DNA from: an uncultured Acidobacteriota bacterium
GTDB taxonomy: Bacteria; Acidobacteriota; Terriglobia; Terriglobales; CAINCZ01
Direction: 5' to 3'
Length of the DNA stretch: 62,422 nucleotides
NCBI GenBank assembly: GCA_903847195.1
Contig: CAINCZ010000123.1
Coordinates: 1-62,422 of the forward strand
Every line of letters begins with the position of its first letter. Position 1 is the first letter of the stretch. Made by a program: the position numbers and the translations under genes. Positions 45,727 through 54,983 of the stretch are shown in pieces. Below the pieces are notes generated by a model, which was not told where the DNA came from, made no database searches, and saw only the letters and a program-made list of their open reading frames with translations.

Positions 45727-47766
45727 CTAGAGGCGTTTGAACGCGCGCTTGATGTCCTTGACCGAGTAGCGTAACACGACGGGCCTCCCGTGCGGGCAGC
45801 TCATGGGGAATTCTGTTCGCGCCAGCTCCTGAATGAGCCAGCGCATCTTGTCGAGGGCCAGCGGCGTGTTCACCTTGATTGCGCCGTGGCAGGCGACGCC
45901 GGCGGCGATGCGCTGGCGCAGGATGTCGAGATTGAGCGCCTGCTTTTCCTGCTGCAAACGCTCGAGCAGTTCGTGGAGCATTCGTTCGACGTCGGCAGCC
46001 GGGACGGCGGCGGGCGCGCTCTTGACGGCGATGGTGCGCACGCCGAAGGGCTCGGCCTCGAAGCCGTTGCGGTCCAGCTCGGCGGCGATCTCGGCAAAGA
46101 TGGCCTGCTGCGCCGGAGTCAACTCAAGAATAAGCGGCAGCAGCAGCCGCTGACGGTGGACGCTGTCGCCCGCGCGCTGACGGAGCGCCTGTTCGAAGAG
46201 CACGCGCTCGTGGGCGACGTGCTGGTCGATGATCCAGAGGCTGTCGCCGGTGGTGGCGATGATGAAGGAGTCCTGCACTTGCGCCACCGGTTCCAGGGCG
46301 GCGAGTTCCTCGCTGCTGGGCACGTCGGGGGCGCCGGCATCGGGCTCCGGAAGCGGCGGGGGAACAACCGGCTCTCCCGGGATGTGGCCGCCGAATCCCT
46401 GCGGGTGAAGGCTGGACCCGAGCACCGCCGGCAGATCGATGGGCGCGCCGGTAAAGGCGAACCGCTGCGGTTGCGCCAGGGGTTCCTGCGCATGCAGAGC
46501 GAAGTCTTCGTCCGCCTGCGTGATGCCCAGCGGATCGATGGCCCCGGCTGGGCGGGCACCCTCGGCATCGGTGGTTTCAAAATCGCTGGGCGGAATCGGC
46601 ACACTCGGAGTCAGCGCGGGCGAAGCGTCGGCCCGGGCCAGGAGTTCACGGGTGAACTGCGGCACGGGGCGGGCCTTCATCAGGGCGGCGCGGATGGAGT
46701 CGCGCACGAAGTCGTGCACCAGCGTCTGCTGGCGGAAACGTACCTCGGTCTTCGATGGATGGACATTGACATCCACCTCGCCGAAGGGCATTTCGATAAA
46801 CAGCAGCACCACCGGATAGACCGTCGGCGGTATCAGGTTGCGGTAGGCCTCGGTGAGCGCATGCTGCACCAGGCGGTCGCGGATGAGGCGGCCGTTGACG
46901 AAGATGAAGATGGAGTTGCGGTTGAGCTTCTGAATCTCGGGCTTGGAGACGAAGCCATGCAGGCGCATCTCGCCGACCGCGGGCGGGTCCTGCTCGGCGG
47001 TATCTTCAGCCCCTTGTTCGGCAGCGGGCGGCTGCGCGGCGCGCCGCCACGCCGACTGGGGGAGACCGGTGCGCGTAAGGTCCAGCTGGGCCACCACGGG
47101 CAGCAGTTCGTTAAGCACTTCGCGACCGAAGATCTGGTAGATGCGGTCGCGCTTTTCGGCGACGGGCGCGGCAATGAGGATGGCGTTGGAAGCCGAGTGC
47201 AGTTCGAAATGCTTATCCGGATGTGCGAGGGCGTATTGGGTGACCAGCGAGGCGATGTGCGAGAGTTCGGTGGCCTCGGACTTTAGAAATTTCTTGCGCG
47301 CCGGGGTGTTGAAGAAAAGGTCGCGGACGGCGATGGAGGTGCCGACGGGCAAACCGGCTTCCTCGACCTTCAAGATGCGTCCGCCGGCAATTTCCACGAT
47401 GGAGCCGCTCGGCTCCTCGGCGGCGCGCGTCTCCAGGCGCAGGCGCGAGACGGCGGCGATGGAGGGCATGGCCTCTCCGCGGAAGCCGAGCGTGGCGATG
47501 GAGAGCAGGTCGTCGGCGCTGCGCAGCTTGGAGGTGGCGTGGCGCTCAAAGGCCAGCAAGGCGTCGTCGCGCAGCATGCCGCAGCCGTCGTCGACGATGT
47601 GGATGAGGCGGCGTCCGCCGCCTTCGACGCTGATGCGGATGCGGCGGGCCCCGGCGTCGAGCGAATTTTCCAATAGCTCTTTGACGACCGAGGCTGGACG
47701 CTCGACCACCTCGCCGGCGGCGATCTGGTTGGCGACGTGCTCGGAAAGAACGTGAATTTTGCCCAT
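45727..47766 (-). CDS. mutL: DNA mismatch repair protein MutL
   Basis: The 679-residue protein has the GHKL ATPase domain at 1-330 (ELLENSLDAGA, DDGCGM, GFRGEAM), a long proline-rich linker and a C-terminal dimerisation domain. That domain includes DQHVAHERVLFE, the metal-binding endonuclease motif (DQHA-x2-E-x4-E with Ala to Val), and the late CPHGRP motif. This is an endonuclease-type MutL as in bacteria without MutH. The ATG at 47766 begins the standard MGKIHVLSEHVANQIAAGE-type start. It is just downstream of mraY on the same strand. mutS is not in the window. Confidence 0.96.
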   Translation of the reverse strand: MGKIHVLSEHVANQIAAGEVVERPASVVKELLENSLDAGARRIRISVEGGGRRLIHIVDDGCGMLRDDALLAFERHATSKLRSADDLLSIATLGFRGEAMPSIAAVSRLRLETRAAEEPSGSIVEIAGGRILKVEEAGLPVGTSIAVRDLFFNTPARKKFLKSEATELSHIASLVTQYALAHPDKHFELHSASNAILIAAPVAEKRDRIYQIFGREVLNELLPVVAQLDLTRTGLPQSAWRRAAQPPAAEQGAEDTAEQDPPAVGEMRLHGFVSKPEIQKLNRNSIFIFVNGRLIRDRLVQHALTEAYRNLIPPTVYPVVLLFIEMPFGEVDVNVHPSKTEVRFRQQTLVHDFVRDSIRAALMKARPVPQFTRELLARADASPALTPSVPIPPSDFETTDAEGARPAGAIDPLGITQADEDFALHAQEPLAQPQRFAFTGAPIDLPAVLGSSLHPQGFGGHIPGEPVVPPPLPEPDAGAPDVPSSEELAALEPVAQVQDSFIIATTGDSLWIIDQHVAHERVLFEQALRQRAGDSVHRQRLLLPLILELTPAQQAIFAEIAAELDRNGFEAEPFGVRTIAVKSAPAAVPAADVERMLHELLERLQQEKQALNLDILRQRIAAGVACHGAIKVNTPLALDKMRWLIQELARTEFPMSCPHGRPVVLRYSVKDIKRAFKRL

Positions 47767-47826
47767 TAAAGCCAGTTTCCCCGCAGCCGGCACCCCCGGT
47801 CAAGCACAGCCAGGCCAAAGCCGCCG

Positions 47827-48960
47827 TCAGCGCAGCTTGAGCGTGGTCAAGGCGAACAGGGCGAAGATCAGCGCGGCGATCCAGAAGCGCACGATCACCT
47901 GCGATTCCTTCCATCCCAGCAGTTCGAAGTGATGGTGAATGGGCGCCATCTTGAAGATGCGCTTCTTGCGCAGCTTGTAGGAGCCAACCTGCAGGATCAC
48001 CGAGAGCGCCTCGATGACAAAGACTCCACCGATGAAGGGCAGCAGGAGTTCCTGCTTGATGATGACGGCGACGATGCCGATGGCGCCGCCGAGGGCGAGC
48101 GAACCGACGTCGCCCATGAATACTTCAGCCGGGTGCGCGTTGTACCAGAGGAAGCCGATACTGGCGCCCACCATGGCGCCGCAAAAGACCGTCAACTCTC
48201 CGACCTGCGGCATGCGCTGCAATTCAAGGTAATCGGCAAAGACAGAGTGGCCGCTGACGTAGGTCAGCACGGTGAGCGCGCCGGCGGCAATGATGGTGCA
48301 GCCGATGGCAAGGCCATCGAGCCCGTCGGTGAGGTTGACGGCATTGCTGGAGCCGACCAGCACGATTACGACAAAGAAGACAAAGGGCAGCACCCCGAGC
48401 ACCCACAGGAAAGGATCGTGGGTAAGCGAGTTGACTACCAGGTCCGGACGAAGCCGCTTGGCGAAGGGCACGAGCAGCTTGGTCGAATACTGGCCATGGG
48501 CGCGCAGCGCGATGAGGACGAAGGCGACGATCACGCTGACGAGGACCTGCAGGCCGAGCTTGGTGCGTCCCGTAAGGCCGAGGTTGCGCCGGTTAATCAC
48601 TTTCAGATAATCGTCGGCAAAGCCGATGGCGCCGAAGGCGAGCATGGAAAGCAAGGCGATCCAGACGAACTTGTTGCTGAGGTCGGCCCAGAGCAGCGTG
48701 GGAATGACGATGCTGACGGCAATCAGCACGCCGCCCATGGTGGGGGTGCCGGCCTTCTTCTTATGGCCCTGCGGGCCTTCGTCGCGGATGTACTGGCCGA
48801 TCTGGAATTCGCGAAGCATGCGCACGACGTAAGGACCGACGATGAGGCCGGTAAAGAGCGCCGTGAGGCTGGCAAAGGCCGTGCGAAACGTCAGGTAACG
48901 GAAGATGCGAAAAGGGCTGAAGTACTGGAACAGATGTCCGTATAGCAACCAATAAAGCAA
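47827..48960 (-). CDS. mraY: Phospho-MurNAc-pentapeptide translocase MraY
   Basis: The 377-residue protein has ten membrane helices. It transfers phospho-MurNAc-pentapeptide to undecaprenyl phosphate to make lipid I. It has PTMGG near residue 75, FADDYLK and NLTDGLDGLA, with the catalytic aspartates, and the late HHHFEL motif. The start is a TTG (TTGCTTTATTGG), which matches the standard MLYWLL start of the family. It is the last dcw gene of the minus-strand half; murD, its usual downstream neighbour, is 16 kb away on the other strand. Confidence 0.95.
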   Translation of the reverse strand: MLYWLLYGHLFQYFSPFRIFRYLTFRTAFASLTALFTGLIVGPYVVRMLREFQIGQYIRDEGPQGHKKKAGTPTMGGVLIAVSIVIPTLLWADLSNKFVWIALLSMLAFGAIGFADDYLKVINRRNLGLTGRTKLGLQVLVSVIVAFVLIALRAHGQYSTKLLVPFAKRLRPDLVVNSLTHDPFLWVLGVLPFVFFVVIVLVGSSNAVNLTDGLDGLAIGCTIIAAGALTVLTYVSGHSVFADYLELQRMPQVGELTVFCGAMVGASIGFLWYNAHPAEVFMGDVGSLALGGAIGIVAVIIKQELLLPFIGGVFVIEALSVILQVGSYKLRKKRIFKMAPIHHHFELLGWKESQVIVRFWIAALIFALFALTTLKLR

Positions 48961-49029
48961 GTGAGTGGTTATCCCTTCGTAAGCTAACAGCCCTGCAACG
49001 TTCCTGGGATCGGCCGCAACGGACTTGAC

Positions 49030-50430
49030 CTAGTGTGACACGGACTGCCCGGCGCGCGCACGCCATAACTCGAGGGCACGCTCGAGGTGAACGCCCCGCG
49101 AGGCCTTCAGCAGGACAGCGTCGCCCGGCCGCACCTCGCGCAGGAGCCACTCCCCGGCCTGCTCGGGCGACTCGAAAAACTCGGTGCGCGCCTTGGGCTT
49201 TTCCTGGCGGACACCGGCAACCAGCCAGCGGGCCTCGCCGCGCACGCCGACGACCACGTCGATTGCGTGCTGCGCCATGTGACCGCCCGAGCGCCGATGC
49301 AGGTCCTCGGCCGCGTGGCCGAGTTCGAGCATTTCACCGGCAACCACGATGCGGCGGCCACCCGGACCCGGCGCGATGGCCGCGAGCGCGTCCACCATAC
49401 TGTCCAGGGCCTTCGGATTCGAATTGTAACAATCGTTGATGACGGTTGCGCCGCCAATCTGCAAAACCTCGCCGCGTTTGTCGACCGGGACCGTGCGGGC
49501 CAGCTCGGCAGCAGCGGCGACCAGGACAATGCCGAAGCAACGGGCGACCGCCACGGCGGCCAGGGCGTTGTAAATGCTGTGGACGCCGATAAGCGGCAGC
49601 GTAGCCGGCACGCGCTCATCGCCCGCGGCGATGGCGAACTCGCTGCCGGCAACGCCGCGCAGGACGACGGCGTCGGCACGGACATCGGCCGGACGCTGGA
49701 GTGCGTAGGTAACGACGCGTCCGGCGAAGTCGCGGCCGAACTCTGACACGTATTCGTCGTCGGCGTTGAGCACGGCGGTGCCGTCGGGAGGCAACGACTC
49801 GACCAGCTCTTTCTTGGCCTGGGCGATCTCAGCAAGTGAAGCGAAGAACCCGAGATGCACGGGCGCAACGTTGGTGACCACCCCGACATTGGGCCGGGCC
49901 AGCCTTGCCAGCGCCGTGATCTCGCCGCGATGCGACATGCCGAGTTCCAGCACGGCGAGGTCATGCTCGGGCTCGAGACGCAACAGTTGCAGAGGCAGGC
50001 CGAAGTGATTATTGAAGTTGCCTTCCGACTTGAGCAGACAAAAGCGCGTGGCCAGGACGGCAGCGATGAGTTCCTTGGTGGTCGTCTTGCCGGCCGATCC
50101 GGTGATGGCGATGACGGGCTTGCCCCATTCGCGACGGACGGCGGCGGCCAGTTGCTGCAAGGCCTCCAGCGGGTCGTTGACGGCGAGCAGCCGGGAGCGG
50201 TCGCTGAAGCGGTGCAGTTCGCCGCGGCTGACCACGGCGGCAGCAGCGCCGTTGCCGAGAGCCTGCTCCACAAAGTCGTGGCCATCGAGGCGCTCGCCGC
50301 GCACGGCGAAGAAGATCTCATCCGGCTGAATGGAACGGGAGTCGATGGAATAGCCGGAGGCAAGAACATTGGAGGGACCAGAGGTGCCGGCCCCGATCAG
50401 GGCGGCAACGCGCTCAACTTTCAACTTCAA
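49030..50430 (-). CDS. murF: UDP-MurNAc-tripeptide:D-Ala-D-Ala ligase MurF
   Basis: The 466-residue Mur ligase adds the D-Ala-D-Ala dipeptide. Its ATP loop is GSAGKTTT at 111-118, with Ala in place of the common Asn, and later it has NDCYNSNP. The start is a TTG at 50430 that overlaps the murE stop (TTGA), with GGAG 8 nt upstream, so translation is coupled to murE. ddl, which makes the dipeptide, is not in the window. Confidence 0.95.
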   Translation of the reverse strand: MKLKVERVAALIGAGTSGPSNVLASGYSIDSRSIQPDEIFFAVRGERLDGHDFVEQALGNGAAAAVVSRGELHRFSDRSRLLAVNDPLEALQQLAAAVRREWGKPVIAITGSAGKTTTKELIAAVLATRFCLLKSEGNFNNHFGLPLQLLRLEPEHDLAVLELGMSHRGEITALARLARPNVGVVTNVAPVHLGFFASLAEIAQAKKELVESLPPDGTAVLNADDEYVSEFGRDFAGRVVTYALQRPADVRADAVVLRGVAGSEFAIAAGDERVPATLPLIGVHSIYNALAAVAVARCFGIVLVAAAAELARTVPVDKRGEVLQIGGATVINDCYNSNPKALDSMVDALAAIAPGPGGRRIVVAGEMLELGHAAEDLHRRSGGHMAQHAIDVVVGVRGEARWLVAGVRQEKPKARTEFFESPEQAGEWLLREVRPGDAVLLKASRGVHLERALELWRARAGQSVSH

Positions 50431-51980
50431 CGGGAAACTCCGGAACTCGATGACTCGCCGTAGCCGATGGCGCGGAGGGCGGCGCGGGCTTCTGCTACGT
50501 CGTCAAAGGGCACCGATCCGGCGCGCGAGGTCTGCATTTTCTCGTGTCCCTTGCCCGCGATCAGAACGATGTCGCCGGCCCGCGCTTCATCGACCGCTTG
50601 CGCGATGGCCTTGCGGCGGTCGGGTTGCAGCAGGTACTTCGCGCCGCTGCGCTGCAGGCCCGGCAGCACGTCGTTGATGATCATAATGGGATCTTCGCTG
50701 CGCGGATTGTCGCTGGTGAGCACAACCAGATCGCTGCCGCGTCCCGCGGCCTCGCCCATCAGCGGGCGCTTGCTGCGGTCGCGGTCGCCACCGCAGCCGA
50801 AGACGGTAATCACGCGCCCCTTGGTACGCACGGCAAATTCGCGGGCCAGCGCAGTCAGGTTGCGCAGCGCATCGTCGGTGTGGGCGTAATCGACCACGAC
50901 GGTGAAATTCTGCCCTTCGTCCACTTTCTCAAAGCGGCCGGGGACAGCCTGCAGAGCGGCGACTCCCTCGGCGATGGCGGCGGCTGAACAGCCGCGCGCA
51001 TAGGCGGCGGCCGAGGCGGCGAGGATGTTCTCGATGTTGACGCGACCGATCAGCGGCGAAAACAGCGGAATCCTGCCGTCGGGCGTAACGAGGTCGAAAC
51101 GGGTGCCGCTGGGCGCAATTGAAACTTTTTCGGCGAAGAAATCGGCACGTTTGGCTTGGGCGGCGGCGGCGTGGCCGTGCGACGGTGCAGCGCCTTCTTC
51201 CGCAGCGTAGGTGTACACCTGCGAGTGCGTGCGGCAGAACTGCGCCAGTTCGCGCCCGTATGGGTCGCCGGCGTTCAGCACGGCAAAGGCCGGAGGCTCG
51301 GCGCCGCAGCCTTCAAACAGAACGCGCTTGGCGGCGAAGTAAGTTTCCGGATCGCCGTGATAGTCGAGATGATCGCGCGTGAGATTGGTGAAAACCGCAA
51401 CCTGAAAGGGCAGTCCGTAGACGCGCTCCTGTGCGAGTGCGTGGGAGGAGACCTCCATGACCGCTTCGGTGGCGTTGGCCCGGATCGCTTCGGCCAGCAC
51501 CTGTTGCAGCTCCAGCGCCTCGGGCGTGGTGTGCGGCGCGGGGATGGCGCGTCCGGCGATGCGGTATTCGATGGTTCCCAGCAGCGCGCTCTTGCGGCAG
51601 GCAGCGGTGAAGATGGACTCGACGAGATAGGCCGTGGTGGTCTTGCCGTTGGTGCCGGTGATGCCGGTGAGCGAAAGCTTCTCGGCAGGGCGATGATAGA
51701 AGTTGGCGCTGATACGGGCGAGCGCACGCCGGCCGTGTGGCACCACGATCCACGCCACACCGGGCCGGACCTGCTCGCCGGGTGCGTCGGTGACGATGGC
51801 GACCGCGCCCGCCTGAACCGCGGCATCGATGTAGCGATTGCCGTCGGTGCTGCCGCCCTTCATGGCCACGAAGAGATCGCCGCGGCGCACGCGGCGCGAG
51901 TCGTAGGCGACCCCGGTCACCTGCGCTTCGCCACTGCGGGCCAGCAGTTCAACCCCGTCGAGAATGTGCTCCATCGTCAT
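50427..51980 (-). CDS. murE: UDP-MurNAc-L-Ala-D-Glu:meso-DAP ligase MurE
   Basis: The 517-residue Mur ligase adds the third stem residue. The ATP loop GTNGKTTT is at 109-116, and the specificity motif DNPR (in SDNPRSEDP) marks it as meso-diaminopimelate-specific. The ATG at 51980 is used; it has no Shine-Dalgarno but TATAAT ends 7 nt before it, so murE may have its own promoter and a leaderless transcript. It is followed by the overlapping murF. Confidence 0.95.
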   Translation of the reverse strand: MTMEHILDGVELLARSGEAQVTGVAYDSRRVRRGDLFVAMKGGSTDGNRYIDAAVQAGAVAIVTDAPGEQVRPGVAWIVVPHGRRALARISANFYHRPAEKLSLTGITGTNGKTTTAYLVESIFTAACRKSALLGTIEYRIAGRAIPAPHTTPEALELQQVLAEAIRANATEAVMEVSSHALAQERVYGLPFQVAVFTNLTRDHLDYHGDPETYFAAKRVLFEGCGAEPPAFAVLNAGDPYGRELAQFCRTHSQVYTYAAEEGAAPSHGHAAAAQAKRADFFAEKVSIAPSGTRFDLVTPDGRIPLFSPLIGRVNIENILAASAAAYARGCSAAAIAEGVAALQAVPGRFEKVDEGQNFTVVVDYAHTDDALRNLTALAREFAVRTKGRVITVFGCGGDRDRSKRPLMGEAAGRGSDLVVLTSDNPRSEDPIMIINDVLPGLQRSGAKYLLQPDRRKAIAQAVDEARAGDIVLIAGKGHEKMQTSRAGSVPFDDVAEARAALRAIGYGESSSSGVSR

Positions 51981-51987
51981 TGGCCAA

Positions 51988-51993
51988 ATTATA
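51988..51993 (-). promoter_or_regulatory. Consensus -10 of a possible leaderless murE transcript
   Basis: TATAAT on the minus strand ends 7 nt before the murE ATG, so the transcript start would fall at the A of the start codon. The ftsI stop is about 100 nt downstream in genome coordinates (52091), leaving a short intergenic gap for this promoter. Confidence 0.45.
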
Positions 51994-52090
51994 GAACTGC
52001 GCGCAAGCGTATCGCCGAACAATCGTTCGCCCGAAGGTGAGGTTTCTGCCCCGCCCCACGCGTTGTGACCTTGCCCCGGGGTCCATCGCG

Positions 52091-54268
52091 CTAACGCGCG
52101 AAACGGACCACGACCTTGCTGCCGGCAGCCAGGCGTGTGCCGGGCGCAGGCGTCTGCTCGCGCGCAACGCCCCGGCCCTGCGCTTCGAGCACGATGCGCG
52201 CCTCCTGCGCCAGCTGCACGGCGGCACGCAATGACTTCCCTGCAAACGCTGGAACCACCGCGCCATCCACATTGACTACCACACCCGAAGACGGCACGGG
52301 CGGGCCTGTAGGCGCGCTCGCCACTGCAGTCTTTGCCGCTGGAGCCTCGGGCAGCAGGCCGACCGAGGCGGCGGCCATTCTCTGCGGAGCCGCCGGAATC
52401 GCGGCAGGCGGCGCAGCCTTGGCCGATTGCACGTTCTTTGACGGAGCGGGCCGCTCCGGCTCGGGCGTAGCCTGCATGGCTTCGACCGGCAGCGCATCGC
52501 CCAGATGATCCGCAGTGGCTTCTTCGAGGTCCTGGTCCTTGAGCATGGCAAGCAGCAGCTTGCGCGTTTCCTTCTTGAACTCGACATCGTGCGGCACGTG
52601 CATGTATTCCAGCACCTGCTGTGTTACGCGCTGAAAGACCGGAGCAGAAATCTGGCCGCCCTGGTGGAGTCCCTGCGCGGAGTCGAGGATGACGGCAACA
52701 GTGATCGCAGGCTTGTTGACCGGCGCGAAGCCGACGAACGAGGCGACGTACTTGCTGCCGTAGCGGCCCGTCTTGGGATCGACCTTCTGCGCCGTTCCGG
52801 TCTTGCCCGCCGAACTGTAGCCGTCCAGCAGCGCCTTCCGTCCGGTGCCGAACAGTACCACGCCTTCCATCATCTTGCGCATCTCGGCGGCGGTCAGCGG
52901 CGAGATGACGTGGCGCTGCTCGGCGGGGCGGAAGGTAATCGTCTGCACGCCCGCGCGCGGTGCGGCTACCCCGGCAACGATGCGCGGCGCGCTCCAGACG
53001 CCGTCGTTGGCGATGGCGCTCACGCCGGAGGCCGCCTGCACGGCCGTGATACCGATTTCCTGACCCATGGAGATGGCGCCGATCGAGGTCTTGGACCAGT
53101 TGCGCACCGGCCTGACCATGCCGCGCGTTTCGCCCGGCAACTCGATGCCGGTGGGCGCACCGTAGCCGAATGCGCGGATGTACTTGTAGAGACGCTCTTC
53201 GCCGAGGCGCATGCCGATCTTGATGGCGCCGACATTGCTCGACTGCGCGATGACGTCGCTGACCGTGAGTACGCCCATGCGATGCGCGTCGCGCATCTTG
53301 GCGCCGCCGACGACGATGAACCCCTGCGAAACGTCGTAGCGGTCTTCCGGCTTGGTGACTTTTTCTTCCAGCGCGGCCGAGACGGTGACGGTCTTGAACA
53401 TCGAGCCGGGCTCGTAGAGATCGCTGATGGCGCGGTTGCGCAACCGCTGCGGCGAGACGCGCTCGAAGGTGTTGGGATTAAAGGTAGGCCGGCTGGCCAT
53501 GGCCAGGATTTCGCCCGTGCGGGGATTCTGCACGATGATGGTCGCCGCCTCGGCGTGCGTCTCTTCCATGGCGCGGTCAAGCTCGCGCTCGGTGATGTAC
53601 TGGATGTTCTGGTCGAGGGTGAGGACGATGTTCTCGCCCGCCTCGGGCTGGCGCTGCACGCCGCCGAGGCGCTTGCCGCGCGCGTCCATCTCCATCTGCA
53701 TGCGGCCGGGCACGCCGCGGAGCCGCTCGTCGAAGTTGAGCTCGATGCCGCCGAGGCCTTCATCGTCGAGTCCGACGTAGCCGAGCACCTGCGCGGCCAG
53801 ATCGCCCTTCGGGTAATAGCGCTTCGGCTCCTTCTGGAAGTAGACACCCTTCAGCTTCATCTCGCGCAGGCGGGAGCTCACCTCGGTCGGCACCTTGCGC
53901 GCCAGCCAGATGAAGCTCTTGCCGGAGTCGAGCTTCTGCTGAATGTCGGAGGCCTTGAGGTTGAGGATGGGCGCCAGCAGCGAGGCCGCCGTTGCGTGGT
54001 CCGGCACTTCCGACGGCACGGAGAACACGGAGTCGACCTGCACCGACATAGCCAACTCCTGCCCGTTGCGGTCGTAGACGACACCGCGCGGCGGAGTGAT
54101 GTCATAGCTGCGAAGTTGCTGGCGTTGGGCGCGTCCGACCCACTCGCGGTAGCGCACAACCTGCAGCGAGGTCAGGCGACAGCCGATGGCGATCACCCAC
54201 AGCAGAAGCAGCGCCGCGAGGATGCCGAGGCGCGTCTTCGGATTGTTGATCGACAGGCTGATGCCCAT
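52091..54268 (-). CDS. ftsI: Septal transpeptidase FtsI (PBP) with C-terminal PASTA domain
   Basis: The 725-residue class B penicillin-binding protein has an N-terminal membrane helix (about 14-30), a pedestal domain and a transpeptidase domain. That domain has SMFK (S289, K292), SSN (343-345) and KTG (489-491). After an Ala/Pro-rich linker (about 580-660) comes one PASTA domain (about 665-725), which is not found in E. coli FtsI and usually senses muropeptides or lipid II. AGGA precedes the ATG at 54268. It works with FtsW, encoded on the other half of the split dcw cluster. Confidence 0.95.
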   Translation of the reverse strand: MGISLSINNPKTRLGILAALLLLWVIAIGCRLTSLQVVRYREWVGRAQRQQLRSYDITPPRGVVYDRNGQELAMSVQVDSVFSVPSEVPDHATAASLLAPILNLKASDIQQKLDSGKSFIWLARKVPTEVSSRLREMKLKGVYFQKEPKRYYPKGDLAAQVLGYVGLDDEGLGGIELNFDERLRGVPGRMQMEMDARGKRLGGVQRQPEAGENIVLTLDQNIQYITERELDRAMEETHAEAATIIVQNPRTGEILAMASRPTFNPNTFERVSPQRLRNRAISDLYEPGSMFKTVTVSAALEEKVTKPEDRYDVSQGFIVVGGAKMRDAHRMGVLTVSDVIAQSSNVGAIKIGMRLGEERLYKYIRAFGYGAPTGIELPGETRGMVRPVRNWSKTSIGAISMGQEIGITAVQAASGVSAIANDGVWSAPRIVAGVAAPRAGVQTITFRPAEQRHVISPLTAAEMRKMMEGVVLFGTGRKALLDGYSSAGKTGTAQKVDPKTGRYGSKYVASFVGFAPVNKPAITVAVILDSAQGLHQGGQISAPVFQRVTQQVLEYMHVPHDVEFKKETRKLLLAMLKDQDLEEATADHLGDALPVEAMQATPEPERPAPSKNVQSAKAAPPAAIPAAPQRMAAASVGLLPEAPAAKTAVASAPTGPPVPSSGVVVNVDGAVVPAFAGKSLRAAVQLAQEARIVLEAQGRGVAREQTPAPGTRLAAGSKVVVRFAR

Positions 54269-54407
54269 GGACTTCCTACCCAAGTGCGATCCCCATGGCC
54301 CAGAGGGCGTGATGCAGAAAAGCGGCCTCACCGCGCGGGCGCGGCGGGCCGCCGAACTTCAGATGACTACGACTCAACCGGGGGCCGATTCTGCGGCCCG
54401 GCACCGG

Positions 54408-54854
54408 TTACGGCACCACCGAAACCACGGAAATCGCTGTCGCCTGCGCCACTACCGGCCCGGAAGAATCCGCCGTGCGGCCGCCCCCGATCGTGATGAA
54501 CTGGCCGGCGATGGGCGCCTTGAGGCCCATCTGCTGCGCCAGGCTGTCGATGCGGCCGGGCTCGCGCAACTGCGCTTCCTGCAACTGGAGCTGGCGATTG
54601 GCTTCGCGGATCTGTTCGCACTGCTGGCGCACGGTCTCGTTGAGGTAGCCGTACTGGATGGAGCTGTAGTGCTGCCAGCAGAAGCCGAGCAGCAGCAGGA
54701 AGAGCAGGGCCAGGGCGCCGCAGAACATATTCGTTTCGCGACGCCGCCGCGGATCGGCCACGCGCACCAGGCGCGAGTTGTCGATCGGCTTCGGCAGGTA
54801 GATTTCGGGAGTAACGCCGTACCCCCGCCGTACATTCGTAATCGTGATGGCCAT
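54408..54854 (-). CDS. ftsL: Cell division protein FtsL-like
   Basis: This 148-residue bitopic protein has a cytoplasmic N-terminus of about 40 residues, one membrane helix (about 43-62) and a coiled coil (about 70-105, with heptad leucines). A hydrophobic C-terminal tail follows. Size, topology and its place between rsmH and ftsI identify FtsL, which is poorly conserved in sequence. FtsL with FtsB and FtsQ activates FtsWI. GGAG lies before the ATG. Confidence 0.8.
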   Translation of the reverse strand: MAITITNVRRGYGVTPEIYLPKPIDNSRLVRVADPRRRRETNMFCGALALLFLLLLGFCWQHYSSIQYGYLNETVRQQCEQIREANRQLQLQEAQLREPGRIDSLAQQMGLKAPIAGQFITIGGGRTADSSGPVVAQATAISVVSVVP

Positions 54855-54943
54855 GACCGCTGCTCCGCTGCTTGCCTTCGGCTTTGTTGCCCGCGTCCTA
54901 TTCGCTTGTCATCAAAACTTCTTAACTTCAAAACTTCATTTAC

Positions 54944-54973
54944 TTATCCACACGATCCACAGCTATTTCCACA
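54944..54973. promoter_or_regulatory. Cluster of DnaA-box-like sites between rsmH and ftsL
   Basis: A perfect DnaA box TTATCCACA (54944-54952) is followed by two further TCCACA cores at 54956-54961 and 54968-54973 (GATCCACA, TTTCCACA). All face the same way in the 129-nt gap between rsmH and ftsL. Function is inferred, not shown. Confidence 0.45.
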
Positions 54974-54983
54974 GGGTCGGTGA

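Noticed and set aside
54944..54973. Replication origin
   Set aside because: Only one perfect DnaA box and two partial ones, no AT-rich unwinding element and no dnaA, dnaN or gidA nearby. It is treated as a possible regulatory site only.
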